The notes beneath the pieces were generated by a model, which had not been told where the DNA came from, did no database searches, and saw nothing but the letters and a program-made list of their open reading frames with translations. From Benincasa hispida (lineage: Eukaryota; Streptophyta; Magnoliopsida; Cucurbitales; Cucurbitaceae), in NCBI RefSeq assembly GCF_009727055.1, contig NC_052349.1:44764467-44828466 (forward strand): DNA of 64,000 nt, read 5' to 3'. Every line of letters starts with the position of its first letter. The stretch's first letter is position 1. A program made the translations under genes and the position numbers. This document shows, piece by piece, positions 23,325-35,877 of the stretch.

Positions 23325-24800
23325 TGCAACAGAAGAAATCAGAATCAGTAAGCACTCTAACTACACTTAATTTGAGTTTAGAACATGCTACTCATGACTA
23401 TATTACAAGAGGGTTTGAGTTATATATCACCTTTGATGAAAACTCCACTAATTCAGCAAGAAATCCACGAATTTGAGCTTGAAATCTTCAAATAGACTAC
23501 CAACAAGATTTTCTCTACTCATCTCAAGTGAGGATTGTGTGGTGGAAACACTCAAATTGAGCTGGATTTAGGTGAATTTGAGAGAGGGCAGGTGGGTTTC
23601 TATATCAACAACCTTTTGGTGTAAGTTTCAGCATGGATTTCTTAGCATTGAGCTTCAATTTATAAGTTCAAATACATGCAGGGAGATGGAGTGCATGGCA
23701 GGATGCTGCTTCAAAAATTTATTGGAATCAAAGTGAAATTGAGTGATTAAGCTCCTTAATCACCATAGTGGGTTTTTCCAATTTTGGAAAAATCCACTAT
23801 GACTTTTTTAATATTATTTTAACTTAATCGATCAAATTGATTAAAATAATTTTGTATTTAAATAACTGATTTATTTAAATTTTAGTTTTTATAATTAATT
23901 CAATTAATTAATAAAACTAATTTAATTAATTTAATATCTTAATATTAAATTAGTAAAACACCAATTCCGCTATAATGAATTCAATTTCATGTAATTAACA
24001 TTTAAATCATAATTTAAATATCAATTGATTCTCCAATTTCGTTTAATTTCGATAAAACCAAGCATTTCAATTGTATCGAATACAATTAATTGAAGCCCTA
24101 AATTGAATTTGAATATTTCAAATTGATAACCAAATTGATAACCCTAATTTCAAATCTCATCTAAAATAGTCAATTTGTTAATCCAATTTACGAGTTAGTA
24201 GAGGGACCTAATGCCCCTACGGATCATGAGCTCCAATAATTTGTAATTAATTGGTTGAACTCTTTAAACCGAATTAATTACTATTTGTTAACTATTAAGA
24301 CATACCACTATAGCTCGATAGTTGCACTCTTCTCACTGTAGATGTATTTCTGTCTATTTTAACTATAATCAGTAAGTCGATCCTTTACAGATCGTTCGTA
24401 TTTACAATTGGGTCAATATTATTGTTTTACCCCTGTAAATACTTCTTGCTCCTTAAGCTCCCACTGGTCTTCTATTGAACAATTGATTTATAATACAACT
24501 TATAAATCATGTCCCTCTCTACCAAGAGAGGGCGGGACCCTATTGTTCAAGACTAGGCATCAGTACTCAAGAGAACAACCTATTTGCTAACCCTAAGTCA
24601 GATAGAAGTGAGTTCCATCTTACATAGCTATGTCCCCAACTATCTATCCGGTCTTATCCCCAAAATGGGAGGCTTATTGAGCTATGTTGTTAGACTACTC
24701 TCACCTACGTAGATCAAAGGATAATCCTAAATAAATAAGAGTTCATAGTTAGCTCAGGATTAAGATCGAGTTACCTTAGGTCATTTTAGTCGGATTCCTT
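23325..24800 (-). mobile_element. Family-2-like LTR remnant, inverted
   Basis: Begins TGCAACAGAAGAAATC and runs antisense to 22426-23176 (GCACTCTAACTACACTTAATT versus its complement at about 23118-23150). Later parts match the complement of the 26860 LTR (for example GGATTAAGATCGAGTTACC). The other LTR end is missing; it breaks off near 24800 against a different repeat. The ORF at 24408-24590 is chance. Confidence 0.7.
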
Positions 24801-24817
24801 GTTTTGGAAAGTTATGG

Positions 24818-26143
24818 TGTTGGGTAGTCTATGGATTTTGATTTGTGGGTTGATTTTTTCATTAAGTTTTGACTTAAGTTTTGGGTTACCCATCAAGTTT
24901 TAAGTGTAGATTCAATGTTTTCATGTTGCTGACTACCAAGGTAAAGATTGGGTTGCTAGTTTTTTTATTGGTAGGCAAAGTTTTAAAGCCCCTGGAGTTG
25001 GTTTTGTTGCTGAAATTTGGTTTGGTAATTTTAAATTTAGAATGAACTTAGGTACAGATCGTTGGATAGTGTTGGGATTCAATTTTGGATCAAGCTTTGA
25101 CTTGGGTAAAGTTCTTATAAGCCTTGAAAAGGAGATTTGTGTTCTCATTTAATCCCAAATAACCATGTAAATTTGAATTATATTATAGGGATTTATTCAA
25201 GATTTTCATAGTAATTATTTTATTTGGGCTTAATTTCGAGGTAAATGATTTTACTACTTGAACCACCCTTGAGCCAGGCAACATAGACAATATAATGATT
25301 ATTTGATTTGTTTGGATAATATTGAGAAACATGATATGATATAGAGTCATTTTATGAGCATGATGTTATTTGCATATGTCTAATTTGAATTGTCGGACTT
25401 ATTGTAAGCATGTTATATGTTAAGTTAAATGGTGGCAATTTATCCTCCTAACACTACTATATTACTGGAAGCCGATGGATTTCCTACTATATCACCAGAA
25501 GCCAACAGGTTTTGTACTATGTGTACCAAAAATCGATAGGTTTCCTACTGTATTATCGGGTGCCAACAGGTGCTCTACTATTTTTGTGAGCCTTCAGGCT
25601 AATAGATGTGTGTTGGGTTAGGTTAAATCGCACATTAGATGGCCATCTAAGATTAGTTGATGTATGTATATATGTCCCATCAATAGGTTGCATTTATAGG
25701 ACATAAATGCATAGCGTGACTCCGGTAGTGGGGTTAATAAGTATTTTTATACTCAACCATTTTTTATGATATATTTTTCAGGTAAGGGCAAGGAAAAATT
25801 AGTGATACAAGAAGAATCGGTAACCGTGTCATTAGGACCAATTAGATGCTTTTGCTCATGTTTTCATGATTTTATGTTTGAAATGCTAATCATGATGTTG
25901 GAAACAAAAGTTATAGTGTACGCATTGTTAAAAACTTTATGCAACTTTTCTAGTTTTACTTTATGTTTTTTTAGGGTACCTCGAACTAAGGTTTTATGTT
26001 GTTTGAAATTTTATCTTTATTAATGTTATACATTTTATAAAAGGATTTGATTCTTTTGCTTAAGTTGAGAAGAGTTTACTTTCAAAGTTATGCATGCATA
26101 AGGTAATGACCTTGTTAGTAGTCTTAAGGGTTGGGTTGTTACA
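24818..26143 (+). mobile_element. Chromovirus-like gypsy LTR, probably solo
   Basis: The 3' end TTAAGGGTTGGGTTGTTACA and the interior TATTTTTATACTCA ... CAGGTAAGGGCAAGG resemble Tekay/Del-type chromovirus LTRs known in many plants. The left end is uncertain (TGTTGGGTAG at 24818 is the best TG start). The five bases outside each end (TATGG, TATAT) do not match well, so I do not claim a target duplication. No coding region adjoins it. Confidence 0.55.
25452..25590 (+). repeat. Degenerate tandem repeat of about 30 bp in the chromovirus-like LTR
   Basis: Four to five units of the form CCTACTATAT-(A/C)CC(A/G)GAAGCCAACAGG follow each other with drift. Similar arrays are known in related LTRs. Confidence 0.65.
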
Positions 26144-26859
26144 TATATAGTATGTGTAAAATTTTTAATGTATATGTTGATTGACATAATTTCATTTGTT
26201 TTATGCTCAATTTACAAGCTAAGACAAAACTTTGTTTTTGGAAACTGTTTTCTTGATTTGTTTCTTAAAAAAATCTCTTTCAAGAGTTTCCATTACAAAT
26301 CATATACATAAATAATATATACAAAATATTGGTTGTGATTCTTTATAAAAACGTATGGACAAATAGGATAATTTTATACTGTTCTTTCAACAAATATTTA
26401 ATAAGATGATTATATCACATTCGTTTGGAATGTTTTAATCAATTTAGGAATCTTTGTAATGTATATATAATTCTCTAATATTTGAATCATATGATTCGGG
26501 TACCTTCAATCATTCAAGGATTTTCATAAATAAATATCATTATATGTCCATATGCATCACTTTCAAAAGAAGGGGAGTTATTTTCATGATGGGCAGGGAG
26601 TTCTTCACGTTTTTTTCCTCTCTACGGATCACGAACAATGAAACTTCTCAACACGAACAACAAGAGTTTCCACAAACACAAGAACAAGTTCTCTGGAAAT
26701 TACCACTTAGTGACCTTGCTATTCTCCAATAAGGAATGAAATGGTGGGATTTCTTTAGTGTTTTGGGAGAGGGAAGGGAAAATCATAGAAAACTTTTCAA
26801 GAGAAAATTTGTTTTGAGAGAGATCTTTTTTTTTTTTTTTTTCATACAAACAATCAACC
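26144..26859. other. Unassigned AT-rich stretch
   Basis: I recognise no gene or repeat family. A T-run lies at about 26827-26842 just before the next LTR. ORFs at 26544-26732 and 26700-26906 overlap on opposite strands and show no domain. Confidence 0.5.
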
Positions 26860-27913
26860 TGTTGGGTTTTATGTTCTAAAACTTGCAGTTTGTAAAAGAT
26901 AAACATATTCTATAGTCAATAAACTTATTATTGATTCTATAAATTGCATACATAAAAGTCTAAATCTAATAAACTAAGATCCATGGTTATTATATGAATA
27001 CTTGAACTTTATTCAGAGGCATAGAGATGGATCAAATTCGAGTAAACATCCAAATCGGTCTATAGTACATGATTAAGGTTGGGTACTTTATTCTGGTAAT
27101 ACTATTGGATGCAACCTATTTACTGTTACAAGTTGTTGTAAAGATACTACAGACGAAGTGATCCAATTTCGTTCATGTATTGACATGAGGCGTGGGGGCG
27201 TCCTACGCAATGAGTTTTCCTAAGATCAGACCAAGAAATAAGTCACTCTTAATTTATAACGTTGTTTACTGTATAAGATTGACTATTTCACTTAGATGAC
27301 CTAGGTAACTCTATCTTAATCCTGAGCTAACTATGAACTCCTGTTTATTCGAGATTATCCTTAGATTTGTATAGGTGAGAGTGGCTCAACAGTACTAGCT
27401 CAGTAATCCTCCTATTTCAGGGGTAAGGCCGGATAGATATCTGGGGACATAGGGTGCAAGACGAAATTCACGCCTACCCGATTTAGGGATAGAAGAAAGG
27501 TTGTTCTCTTAAGTACTAAATCCAGGTCTTGAACAAGGGGCCTTAACCTTCACAAGGATGAGAGGGATGTGGTTTAGTGACTGGATCATAAACCAATTGT
27601 TCATTAGAGAATCAGTAGGAATATAAGGAACAAGATGTAATATCGGGGGTAAAACAATATATTGACCTAGCCGTTATTATGAACAACTTGTGAAGGGTTG
27701 ACTTACTAGTTATGGTTAAATCATGTGGACATAATATATCTATAATGAGGGGAATGCGACTATGGACTTTAGTGGAGTGACAGTTAACGAATGAGGGATA
27801 ATTTGGTGTAAAGAGTTTAGCCAATTAATCTTGGATCGTTTGAGCTCATGATCTGTAGGTCCACAAGGTCCCCCTACTAGCTTGTAAATGGATTAGCTTT
27901 AGACTAGCGTGAT
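26860..27913 (+). mobile_element. Family-2 copia-type LTR, interrupted by Cop-3
   Basis: Starts TGTTGGGTTTTATGTTC, the same start as the 3' LTR of Cop-2 at 39650. It contains the uninterrupted version of the Cop-1 insertion site (GACATAATATATC near 27730). It stops at 27913, where Cop-3 begins; the remainder is not found to the right. Confidence 0.8.
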
Positions 27914-30121
27914 TGAAGGAAATCGAAAACTGAGATTTCCATGAGCAGCAGAACAAGACTATTCTAAATTACAATCATGAATTAACATAACATTTACAGT
28001 CGACTTCAAACATAAACGGTTATATAAATCATATAGAAATTACAGCATGAACAACAAATGAACAAGGGAGACAAACTCTACGAACAATGGCAGATGTGTC
28101 TCCACGCTCCTATGTGCACAAACGCTCGAAAAACAGCGACCACGAACGCTCGATCTACATGACCGCAACACCGCACTAACACAGCACGAACACTTCGCGC
28201 TCGTCCTCAATGATCTCCTTGGCCGTGAACTCCTCAACAACACGAACAACCTCTACAGCACCACAAACGACCTCCAGAAAACCTCGATGGAGTCGAGTTG
28301 AGTCTGACACCACCAACAAGGCAACCTTGGTATTCTCGGTGTGAGAATCCAGAGGGTGGGCTCTGTTCGGACTTGGTATGAGGCAGAAAAACGAAGGAAA
28401 CAATGATCGTGTACACGACTGGGCAAGTGGGAGATGGCGGAGACCTATCGTATAGGTTGATGCCCAATTGTTTAGATAAAGCTATGCGATCGTTTAACTT
28501 ATCATCTAGCTCGGTCTGTCACCTACAGACTCTACACGATCGTTTACCTTGGGCCAGCGATCGTCTAGCAAAGCTATGCGATCGTTTAGTAAATACCGCA
28601 GGATCGTTTAGCTCACACCTACACGATCGTTTAGCTCGCCCAGCAGTCGTTTAGTAATTCCAAATTTACTTGATGACTTCATGATTTTTTTTGCGGAGAG
28701 AGAAACTCAAAATCTTTTCAAATGTTTGTAAAAACCCTTTTTTCAAAATAGGAAACCACTTTCCTTTTAAACTCACAGTTACCATTATCCAATAACCACC
28801 CACTACTTTGGTTATTTTAAAGAAAAAGAATTAATTATCCAATAATTAATATTATTATAAACATAGATGATAACCAACTTATCATACTATATTTATAACC
28901 CATAGTTTTAATATTTCATCTCATGAAACATATAAACCATAGTTCTTTTTCTATTCCATGGTACTTAATGTAAATCTCATTTACATCAATCCTCCACTAG
29001 ATGTCTCTTATACATCATACTGATTATATCATATATAATCAAAATACCCATTGTCAATTTGAACATTTCAAATCAACACCAAGATCTGATCCTCAATAGA
29101 ATCCAAGCTACCAAGGGGACCTCATGGACCTGTAGCTCCGAAGCTCCAACGGTACATGAATAATTGACTAAACTCTTTAGTCACGGGATCCACTATTCGT
29201 TAACTGGCAAACTCTACTAAAGACCGAAGATTGAACTCTTCTTACTACAGATATATTATGTGTCCATCTTAACCAATTAGCATTACGACAACCCTTCACA
29301 GATTGCTCATAAGTATAGCTGGGCCAATAACCGTTATGCCCCTGTAGTTACATCTGTCTCCTTAAGTACCACTGATCCCTCTAATGAACCTAAGTCATAG
29401 TCCTACTATGACTGAGTCTTCTCGTCCAAAGAGAAGCTGTGACCACTATGTTCAAGCCCCGAAATCAGTCCTTAAGGGAACAATCTCTCTTCTTATCTCT
29501 ACTTCGAGAAAGAAGTGAATTCCATCTTATAGATTGAGTTCTCAGCTCCCAGATCAGACAAGTCCTCAAAAAGGTAGGCATGTTAAGTTGGCAATCTGGC
29601 CACTCTCACCCATACTAATCAAAGGACCGCCCTCAAAGGCAGGAGTTCCTAAAACACTCAGGATTGACGTCGTGTCACCTATGGTCATTTAGGTGAGATG
29701 CAAGTCTCTAGTATCAACGATGTTATATACAAAGTCTAGTCATCTCGTGGTCCAGGTCTTATAGAAACTCTTTGTATAAGACACCCCCGCTCCATGTCTC
29801 CACATGAATGGTCATGATCTACCATCTGTAGTAGTTTACAACACTTGTAAACCTTTACAAGCAGGCCGTATCCGTAGTGTCACCATGATCAGGTGTCCCA
29901 CCTTAATCCTTATACTACAAACCGATTTAGGTTATCACTTAAGGCATGATCCACTTATATATCACATATACATGCTTAAGTTCACGTAAGATAACCAAGG
30001 AGCTTTGTTTATTGGATATGAGTAAATGCCAGAATTAAATAACACCTATTTTATTCATTGAACAATGTGTATCTTTATAAAACAACGAGACTCCGAGAGA
30101 ATTAGGACACCAATCCTAACA
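27914..30121 (-). repeat. Cop-3 3' LTR (family 1)
   Basis: Ends TGAAGGAAATC and CCAATCCTAACA; 2208 bp. The word cluster is densest here: GATCGTTTA occurs five times at about 28486-28640, with near variants around it. All short ORFs within (28040-28654) are chance. Confidence 0.9.
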
Positions 30122-30660
30122 ATCTCCCACTTGTCCTAATGACACGGGAGACTAATGTACAATACAATATAAACATGTAAAATATACAATAAACTAGGGC
30201 ATACCCCAGTATCATCTCCCACTTGCCCTAGACAAGATGCTGCATGTCTCACAGACTCAGACTATCTAGGTGACCCTCGAACACTTTAGCCGAGAGGGTC
30301 TTTGTAAAGGGATTTGCAATGTTGTATTCCGTGTATCCTATAAGGATCAGATCCTTATCTCCATACACAAGCATGTAGACCCTCATTCTCCGAAGATACT
30401 TGAGGATCGTCTTGACCCATTCATCTTTGTCAACATCCTCCATTGCTTTCTTAAAAGACAACGGATCCTCAACCCCATCATTTGTAATGACGTTTTGGGC
30501 TTCAGTCAAACCCATGTAGCGATCCAGTGGGTTCATAACCCTCCTACTACGTCGACCTCAACAACTCTTGTTGATCTGTCAGTCTATTCAATAACTCTTG
30601 TTGAACCCTCAGCAGTCTCAGTCTCACTTGAGATCTCACGGTAAAACGCGCTTACTTCGT
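30122..30660 (-). pseudogene. Cop-3 RT/RNase H, deleted down to its ends
   Basis: The PPT (GACAAGTGGGAGAT) is at 30122-30137, with a second copy near 30213. The ORF at 30249-30536 reads MNPLDRYMGLTEAQNVITND ... AMEDVDKDEWVK, the RT N-terminus. It then jumps in frame to ILKYLRRMRVYMLVYGDKDLIL (connection/RNase H start) and again to NIANPFTKTLSAKVFEGHL (pol C-terminus). The RT catalytic core and nearly all of RNase H are gone, yet 95 codons stay open. Plus-strand 30270-30644 is the antisense shadow. Confidence 0.88.
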
Positions 30661-30663
30661 GGC

Positions 30664-31917
30664 TTATGATCCCTCATGTGATTCTTCTTCCAAAAAGATA
30701 GCATTAGTGTAAACAAACACTTTGTTCTCACTTGGATCATAGAAGTATCCTTCTCTTTTTTCCTTAAGAGTAGCCTCAAAGAGGCCAAACCTTCGAATTT
30801 GGTTCCAACTTCTTTTGGGTTTAGTCGCTAGCACATGTGTTCGGACAGCCCCAAATCCTGAAGTGGCATAAACTACCTTTATGGCCTCTTCATAACTCAA
30901 AAGTTTCAGAAACAATTTTTCGAGGGAACGTTGTTACAGGATATAACATGCAGTCTTTACTGCATAAACCCCAAAATGAGTCTAAGAAGATGAGATAACT
31001 CATCATAGATTGAACATGTCCAACAAGGTCTGTTTCATCCTTTCTGATACACCATTCTGCTGAGTGTACCTGGAGGCCGAGAGTTGGCACGCAATCCCAT
31101 GATCTTTTCATATAGCATTAGAATTGGTGTCCATATACTCATCCCCATGATCAAGATCGTAAGTGTTTTTTATCTTTTTTAACAAGTTTATCAACTTCAG
31201 CCTTTATACTCCTTGAACTTGTCAAGGGCTTCAAACTTACGTTGCATTAGGAAGAGATACCAAACCTTGAAATAATCATCTATGAAAGAGATGAAATATT
31301 CATACCCACCTCGAGCTCTAACATTCATTGGACCACAGAGGTCTGAATGTACAAGCTCCAAGGCTTTCTTGGCTCTGTAACATTTTCCAGTAAAAGGTCG
31401 TTTGGTCATCTTGCCTTCGAGGCATGATTCACATACCGACAAGAAGTTTTCTTCTAAAATCTTTAGAAGTCCACTTTTCACCAACTTCTCAATCCTATTG
31501 ATGTTGATGTAACCTAACCTTAGATGCCAAAGATGGACATTTTACTTTGGAGAAACCTTTGGTCTTTTAGCTGTTGTTGCCATATTGAACATTTCAGTGT
31601 TAAACAAGGCTTTTATGACTGACTATCTTAGTACATATAAGTTATTTTCTATTGAACCATAACCAATCTCCATTCTATTCTTGAAAATAAATACTTTATT
31701 CTTAGAAAAGGAGACGGTAGAGCCTTATTCAATGAGACAAGAAACCGAGATTAGGAACTACAAAAACATTATCTAGTAACAGATAACGTTTCTTATCAAC
31801 AAATATTTTTAGTCTGCCTATAGCAATAGCTGAAACAACCTCACCAGTACCACTCGAAGAGTCATCTCTCCCTGTGACAACTGGTGAAGGGAAATTAGAT
31901 GCCAAATTACTCAACAA
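30664..31917 (-). pseudogene. Cop-3 integrase, broken
   Basis: 31197-31484 has CESCLEGKMTKRPF and LVHSDLCGPMNVRARGGYEYF, so the first catalytic Asp is kept here, unlike in Cop-1. 30890-31111 and 30664-30915 carry the remaining core and C-terminal parts (FYDPSENKVFVYTNAIFLEE). 31729-31917 is the protease-integrase link (VVSAIAIGRLKIFVDKKRYLLLDNVFVVP). Frameshifts separate all blocks. Confidence 0.88.
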
Positions 31918-31918
31918 C

Positions 31919-33904
31919 TAAAATCCCTTGGAGGCAATATGTGATGCATGTTCTAAGTGTATGTGTTGATAGTCATGCATCGATGGTCATGCATTAGAAT
32001 GAATATGCATTAATAAATGTATGCAATGACCATGCGTCTTGTCATAAGTTTTCTTGCTCTCATGCGAAGTATAACGTGAATACAAGTTTCTCGGGTAATA
32101 ACTTACTCCTACTCCTAAGCAATAGACAATGCAATGAGAATATGCATGGGAGGTAGAGACACGACAACTCTTGACATGAAATAAATGAATGGGAAAATAG
32201 ATAAAATGTAGAGATGATTTCATTGCAACCCTTAAGAGTGACCACAAGGGCAACCTTAGTCAATGCAAGCCACGCGATCACGCAACACACATACAATAGT
32301 CTCCTAATGCGAATGCTACGATTTCTAATGCTAGAATGCATGCGATATATGTGATAAGTCTATAGGACCTACACATAAGCCTCTATTCTTATTTATGCGA
32401 TTACAAAGTGACACACACACAAATAAGGCGACCACATAATATCATACCTATTCCTAGGGTGCATGCGATGCAGGTTAGCAAACGGAGCTTATCTCTAAGT
32501 TCCCTGTTCTTGCCTATGCGTTCCAATCCACTCTCTCGAGTCTTAGATTTGGGTTTTAGACTACTCTCCCAAGTATGCCTAAATGATGAATGATGCGCTC
32601 ATAGGACAAGGTAACTGCATGAACTTGGCTGACCTAAGATTATTCCTATTTCTAGTGAACAATGCATACATTGCTTAATGCGACCAACCACTTACCCTTC
32701 CGGGCAGTTGGTTGTTGCTGACTTTACTCATAAACAAGCATTGCGTTAGCCTCTAGACAGGCAGTGCCACATCTTCACACTAAGCAAATAAGGTTACTCA
32801 CACACTCACGCAACGTACACTTCTCTGTTGGTTGCTACATGCTTCATATCCCTGATCCACATGACTAAGTATGCGATACCCAAGCAATCTCACTAAGTGT
32901 TGCAATGAAAGTAAGGATGCTAAGCAAAAAAGATGGAGATGGAGTCAAAGGAAACAGAGAAATGCATTGAAAACAAATTGTATTAACTCCTTAATCACAA
33001 AATATCATACAATACAATATAAGAAAAGAAAGGAAAATGAAATGACCGGCTGGAAGTAAAACTTGCTTCCAGCGGATGTGCGTCAAGGCTGCCGGTGGTG
33101 CCATGGATGGGCGGTAGAGCTAACTCTCCCGAGATCTAGCTCCGATCGAAGGCTCCAGTCATTACTCGGAATGGATGAAGGAGGTGAAGTACTCTCAAGC
33201 GTCTTCTCACGCATTTTTGTTTGGATCACAAGGATCCGCCCTAGGTGAACCTCAGGCGAAAACCTTGTATAACTTGAATTTCTGCTCATCGGCTTCTTTA
33301 TATAGAGCCTAGATTGTGACAACATTAATGGACTGTTCTGATTTTGACATTCGGCGTGTTTAGTCCTTTCTGAACCTCTGTTACTAACGGCATGGTAGGT
33401 GAAATGTCAACATCAACTTTTTATTTTCTCAAGGTCGATGCTTGATGCGTTCATTCCACCAACCTTGCATTGATCCCTTTATCATGCGTTATCGTGTAGC
33501 CGCAATCATTCAGTGTCCACATTCACTTAATACCATAACTCTACACGATGACCACAATCGCTTGACGAGCGCAACCCCCATGCGATGGATGCATGCGGCT
33601 AATGACCGCAACATCCATGCGTTGATCGAATGCGTTCGCCTTTGCGATGGAGTGTTTCTCCGCATGCGGTCACCTATGCGGTGGTCCGATTTTCGCGTTT
33701 TCGTCCACTTCTTGTATTAGCTACAAAAATAGAACATTGAACACATAATAATGGATAATAATGGGTTAGCCGTGATTCATCATGCTGAATGACGCAAGCT
33801 CACTTTCTCGTGAATTCCTATCATAATTGCCGCATACTCTGCCTAACAACATTCATAATTCTAAGTAAAAGGCCTAAAATGACATGCATTTATGCATGTC
33901 ATCA
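31919..33904 (-). mobile_element. Athila-type solo LTR in Cop-3
   Basis: Target duplication ACAAC at 31914-31918 and 33905-33909. The right end is GTCATCA; the left end reads TAAAATCC, a decayed TG. The terminal 10-bp-stem palindrome is at 33879-33902. The interior resembles the Ath-A LTR (CCTAGGGTGCATGCGATG near 32455). The U3 side (33430-33710) is dense in ATGCG words. No coding sequence; plus-strand ORFs are chance. Confidence 0.88.
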
Positions 33905-34290
33905 ACAACATTATCCAGGAACTGAATCCTTGGTAAGAGGTACTGACATGATTGGTAGCACCTGAATCAAAGATCTAGGCAGAATCATCATTCTCTACCA
34001 GACATGTCTTCAAGACCAATAAAACATATTTACTGTCTTGTCTTCTTTTTTGGAGAGTAGTGGGATGGAGGTCATTTGCCACGAAATTCGTTTCACATGA
34101 TTCTTTCTAATGTAAGGTCATTTTTAAAAGCTTTAAACGGAAATACTAATGAGTTGCTGAAAAGAAAAACGCATTGACCTATGTTAGGTTTTAAGCAAAT
34201 ACCCCTTGTAAAACAAAACAACATCCAACAAGATTTTAACAAAACTAACATGAACCCCGTGTGACATCGAGTTTCACAATGACGCTTCAA
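33905..34290 (-). pseudogene. Cop-3 protease start and gag N-terminus remnant
   Basis: 33910-34070 corresponds to the Cop-1 protease start (minus-strand LLSKK..., CQYLLPRIQF-like reading). It joins at about 34075 to the gag N-terminus (ICLKPNIGQCVFLFSN). The gag body between them is deleted. No intact ORF. Confidence 0.75.
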
Positions 34291-35877
34291 AGGCTTAGGA
34301 CAAAAGCCGTCTAAGGGAGGTCAGTTATCCCTCCTCTGAATTGAGAAGATCTCTACTAGTAATTAATACCAGAAGAACTCTTGCTCCTATAACGACTAGC
34401 CATCATTGATTTGGCCAAGAGATCATTAACTTACTTAACAATCTCCGGTAAGTGTGACCCGTCATTTTAAGCCCTAGAGATCCATCCTAAAAGGCCAATC
34501 CGAAGGGAAAAAGTCCAATTGGGCCAAAACCTAAAGCGACCCTATCCATTTCTAGAGTTCACCTTGATATTGACCAACTGCACAAAACTCATCCTAAGGG
34601 GGCCGCTTCCAGGGCGACACGAGGGCGTTCAAAATGATCTCACGGTGTGAACCAATGACAGAGACCATAGGACATGTTGACACACACCCTTTACCTATTT
34701 ACTATAAATACTCTCTCCATCCACCTTGAAATTGACTCATGCAAAGACTATCCTAAGGGAAATGCATCCTGGACATCTCGAGGCCAAGCATGAATCTCAC
34801 GGTGTGAACATACAGGGAGAAACGTGAGTGGAATCATAGACATATCTGATACGCTCTTCCTCCCAATGAGTATTTTATAACCTAGGGTTTAGCTTACTTA
34901 GAAAAAACACGGCGAAGGATTTTAACTAAGTGACTTTTAGGTTTTCCCAAGAGTAACTTTTACCTCGGATAGTTGAACAACTTTTGATCATCATCCATTA
35001 AACTCTTTAACGGAGTCTTTGACCAAATCATCGCATGCCTGTTGAAAATCTATCTAATTCACCTTTCCAAGTAGGTTCCCAGGTAGGGGTGTTATGTTTC
35101 CGTCAACTTAGCCCCAGCCTAGCCAGAACCCGCCTTAGACAAAAGTTCCCTTATAGATAGGTTTACAACAAATTTAATCTTTTATTCTAACCAATTTAAT
35201 CCTATTAAACTAATTTTAAAAGATTAATCTAGGTTATTAAACTCTTTAGAACCACTTGAACTTAGGTCTATCTCAATCCAATTTTAAAACCCCTTTAAAA
35301 AAACTTGAGTTCACCCTAAGTTCGCATGCAAATTTGAATTTTTTATTTTAGGTCTAATTTCCTTTATAACACATAAACGAAAATAACCACAATGTTAAGC
35401 TAACACATGCAAGAAATTCATAACGATTATAAACAACCTAAGTGCCATACTCAATGCATTGTCCATTCGTTGCTACTTCTTTTATATAACACTTATACAA
35501 AAACCGCAATGAACCAAGCAAAACATGCTTCCATTCACCCTTAGACTATAACACTTATAATAAAAAGATGATGCATGATAATGCTCAATGCATGCAAAAT
35601 ATAACTCTTATATTTCATGATGCATGCGCATGCTTTCAAGTAATTTCTTCATGATTATAATATTTATAATACATGATGCATGAATAATTGCACAACCTAA
35701 GGTGAGTTTATAACTATATGAAAAACACTTTGACATATAAGTACCATACATCACATGTATAAACAATAAAATTTGATGAACCGGGTGAAATTGCCTTAAA
35801 ATACAAAAAGGAAAGCTAATGTTCGATGATTTCGTGATTCGAGCTTAGGAGTGTATTGTATAAAATAATTGGAAAAA
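34291..35877 (-). other. Cop-3 leader
   Basis: Homologous to the Cop-1 leader. The paired CACCTTGA(T/A)ATTGAC motifs are 163 bp apart (34559, 34722). 34848-34870 is the empty site of the solo LTR seen in Cop-1 at 6313. ATGATGCATG words occur at 35560-35690. It ends at the Ath-B LTR; the palindromic block seen in Cop-1 and Cop-4 is not reached. Confidence 0.75.

Larger units (their letters stand above)
27914..35877 (-). mobile_element. Cop-3: copia element lacking its 5' LTR
   Basis: A family-1 3' LTR (27914-30121) is followed by the same internal order as Cop-1 on the minus strand: RNase H/RT, integrase, protease/gag scraps, leader. The pol is heavily deleted. An Athila-type solo LTR lies inside it (31919-33904). 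The right side ends against the Ath-B LTR near 35878, so primer site and 5' LTR are missing. Left flank is GTGAT; no partner duplication can be checked. Confidence 0.85.

Noticed and set aside
25766..26023. An 85-codon plus-strand ORF
   Set aside because: It lies in a chromovirus-like LTR downstream of the CAGGTAAGGGCAAGG segment; no domain and no conservation evidence.
24813..26148. Target duplication for the chromovirus-like LTR
   Set aside because: TATGG and TATAT agree at only three positions and the left end is uncertain.
26144..26859. A host gene or MITE in the unassigned stretch
   Set aside because: No splice-consistent coding signal, no terminal inverted repeat and no target duplication could be seen.
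28405..28660. CRISPR-like array
   Set aside because: The repeats are short, degenerate and irregularly spaced in a plant LTR; there is no spacer structure.
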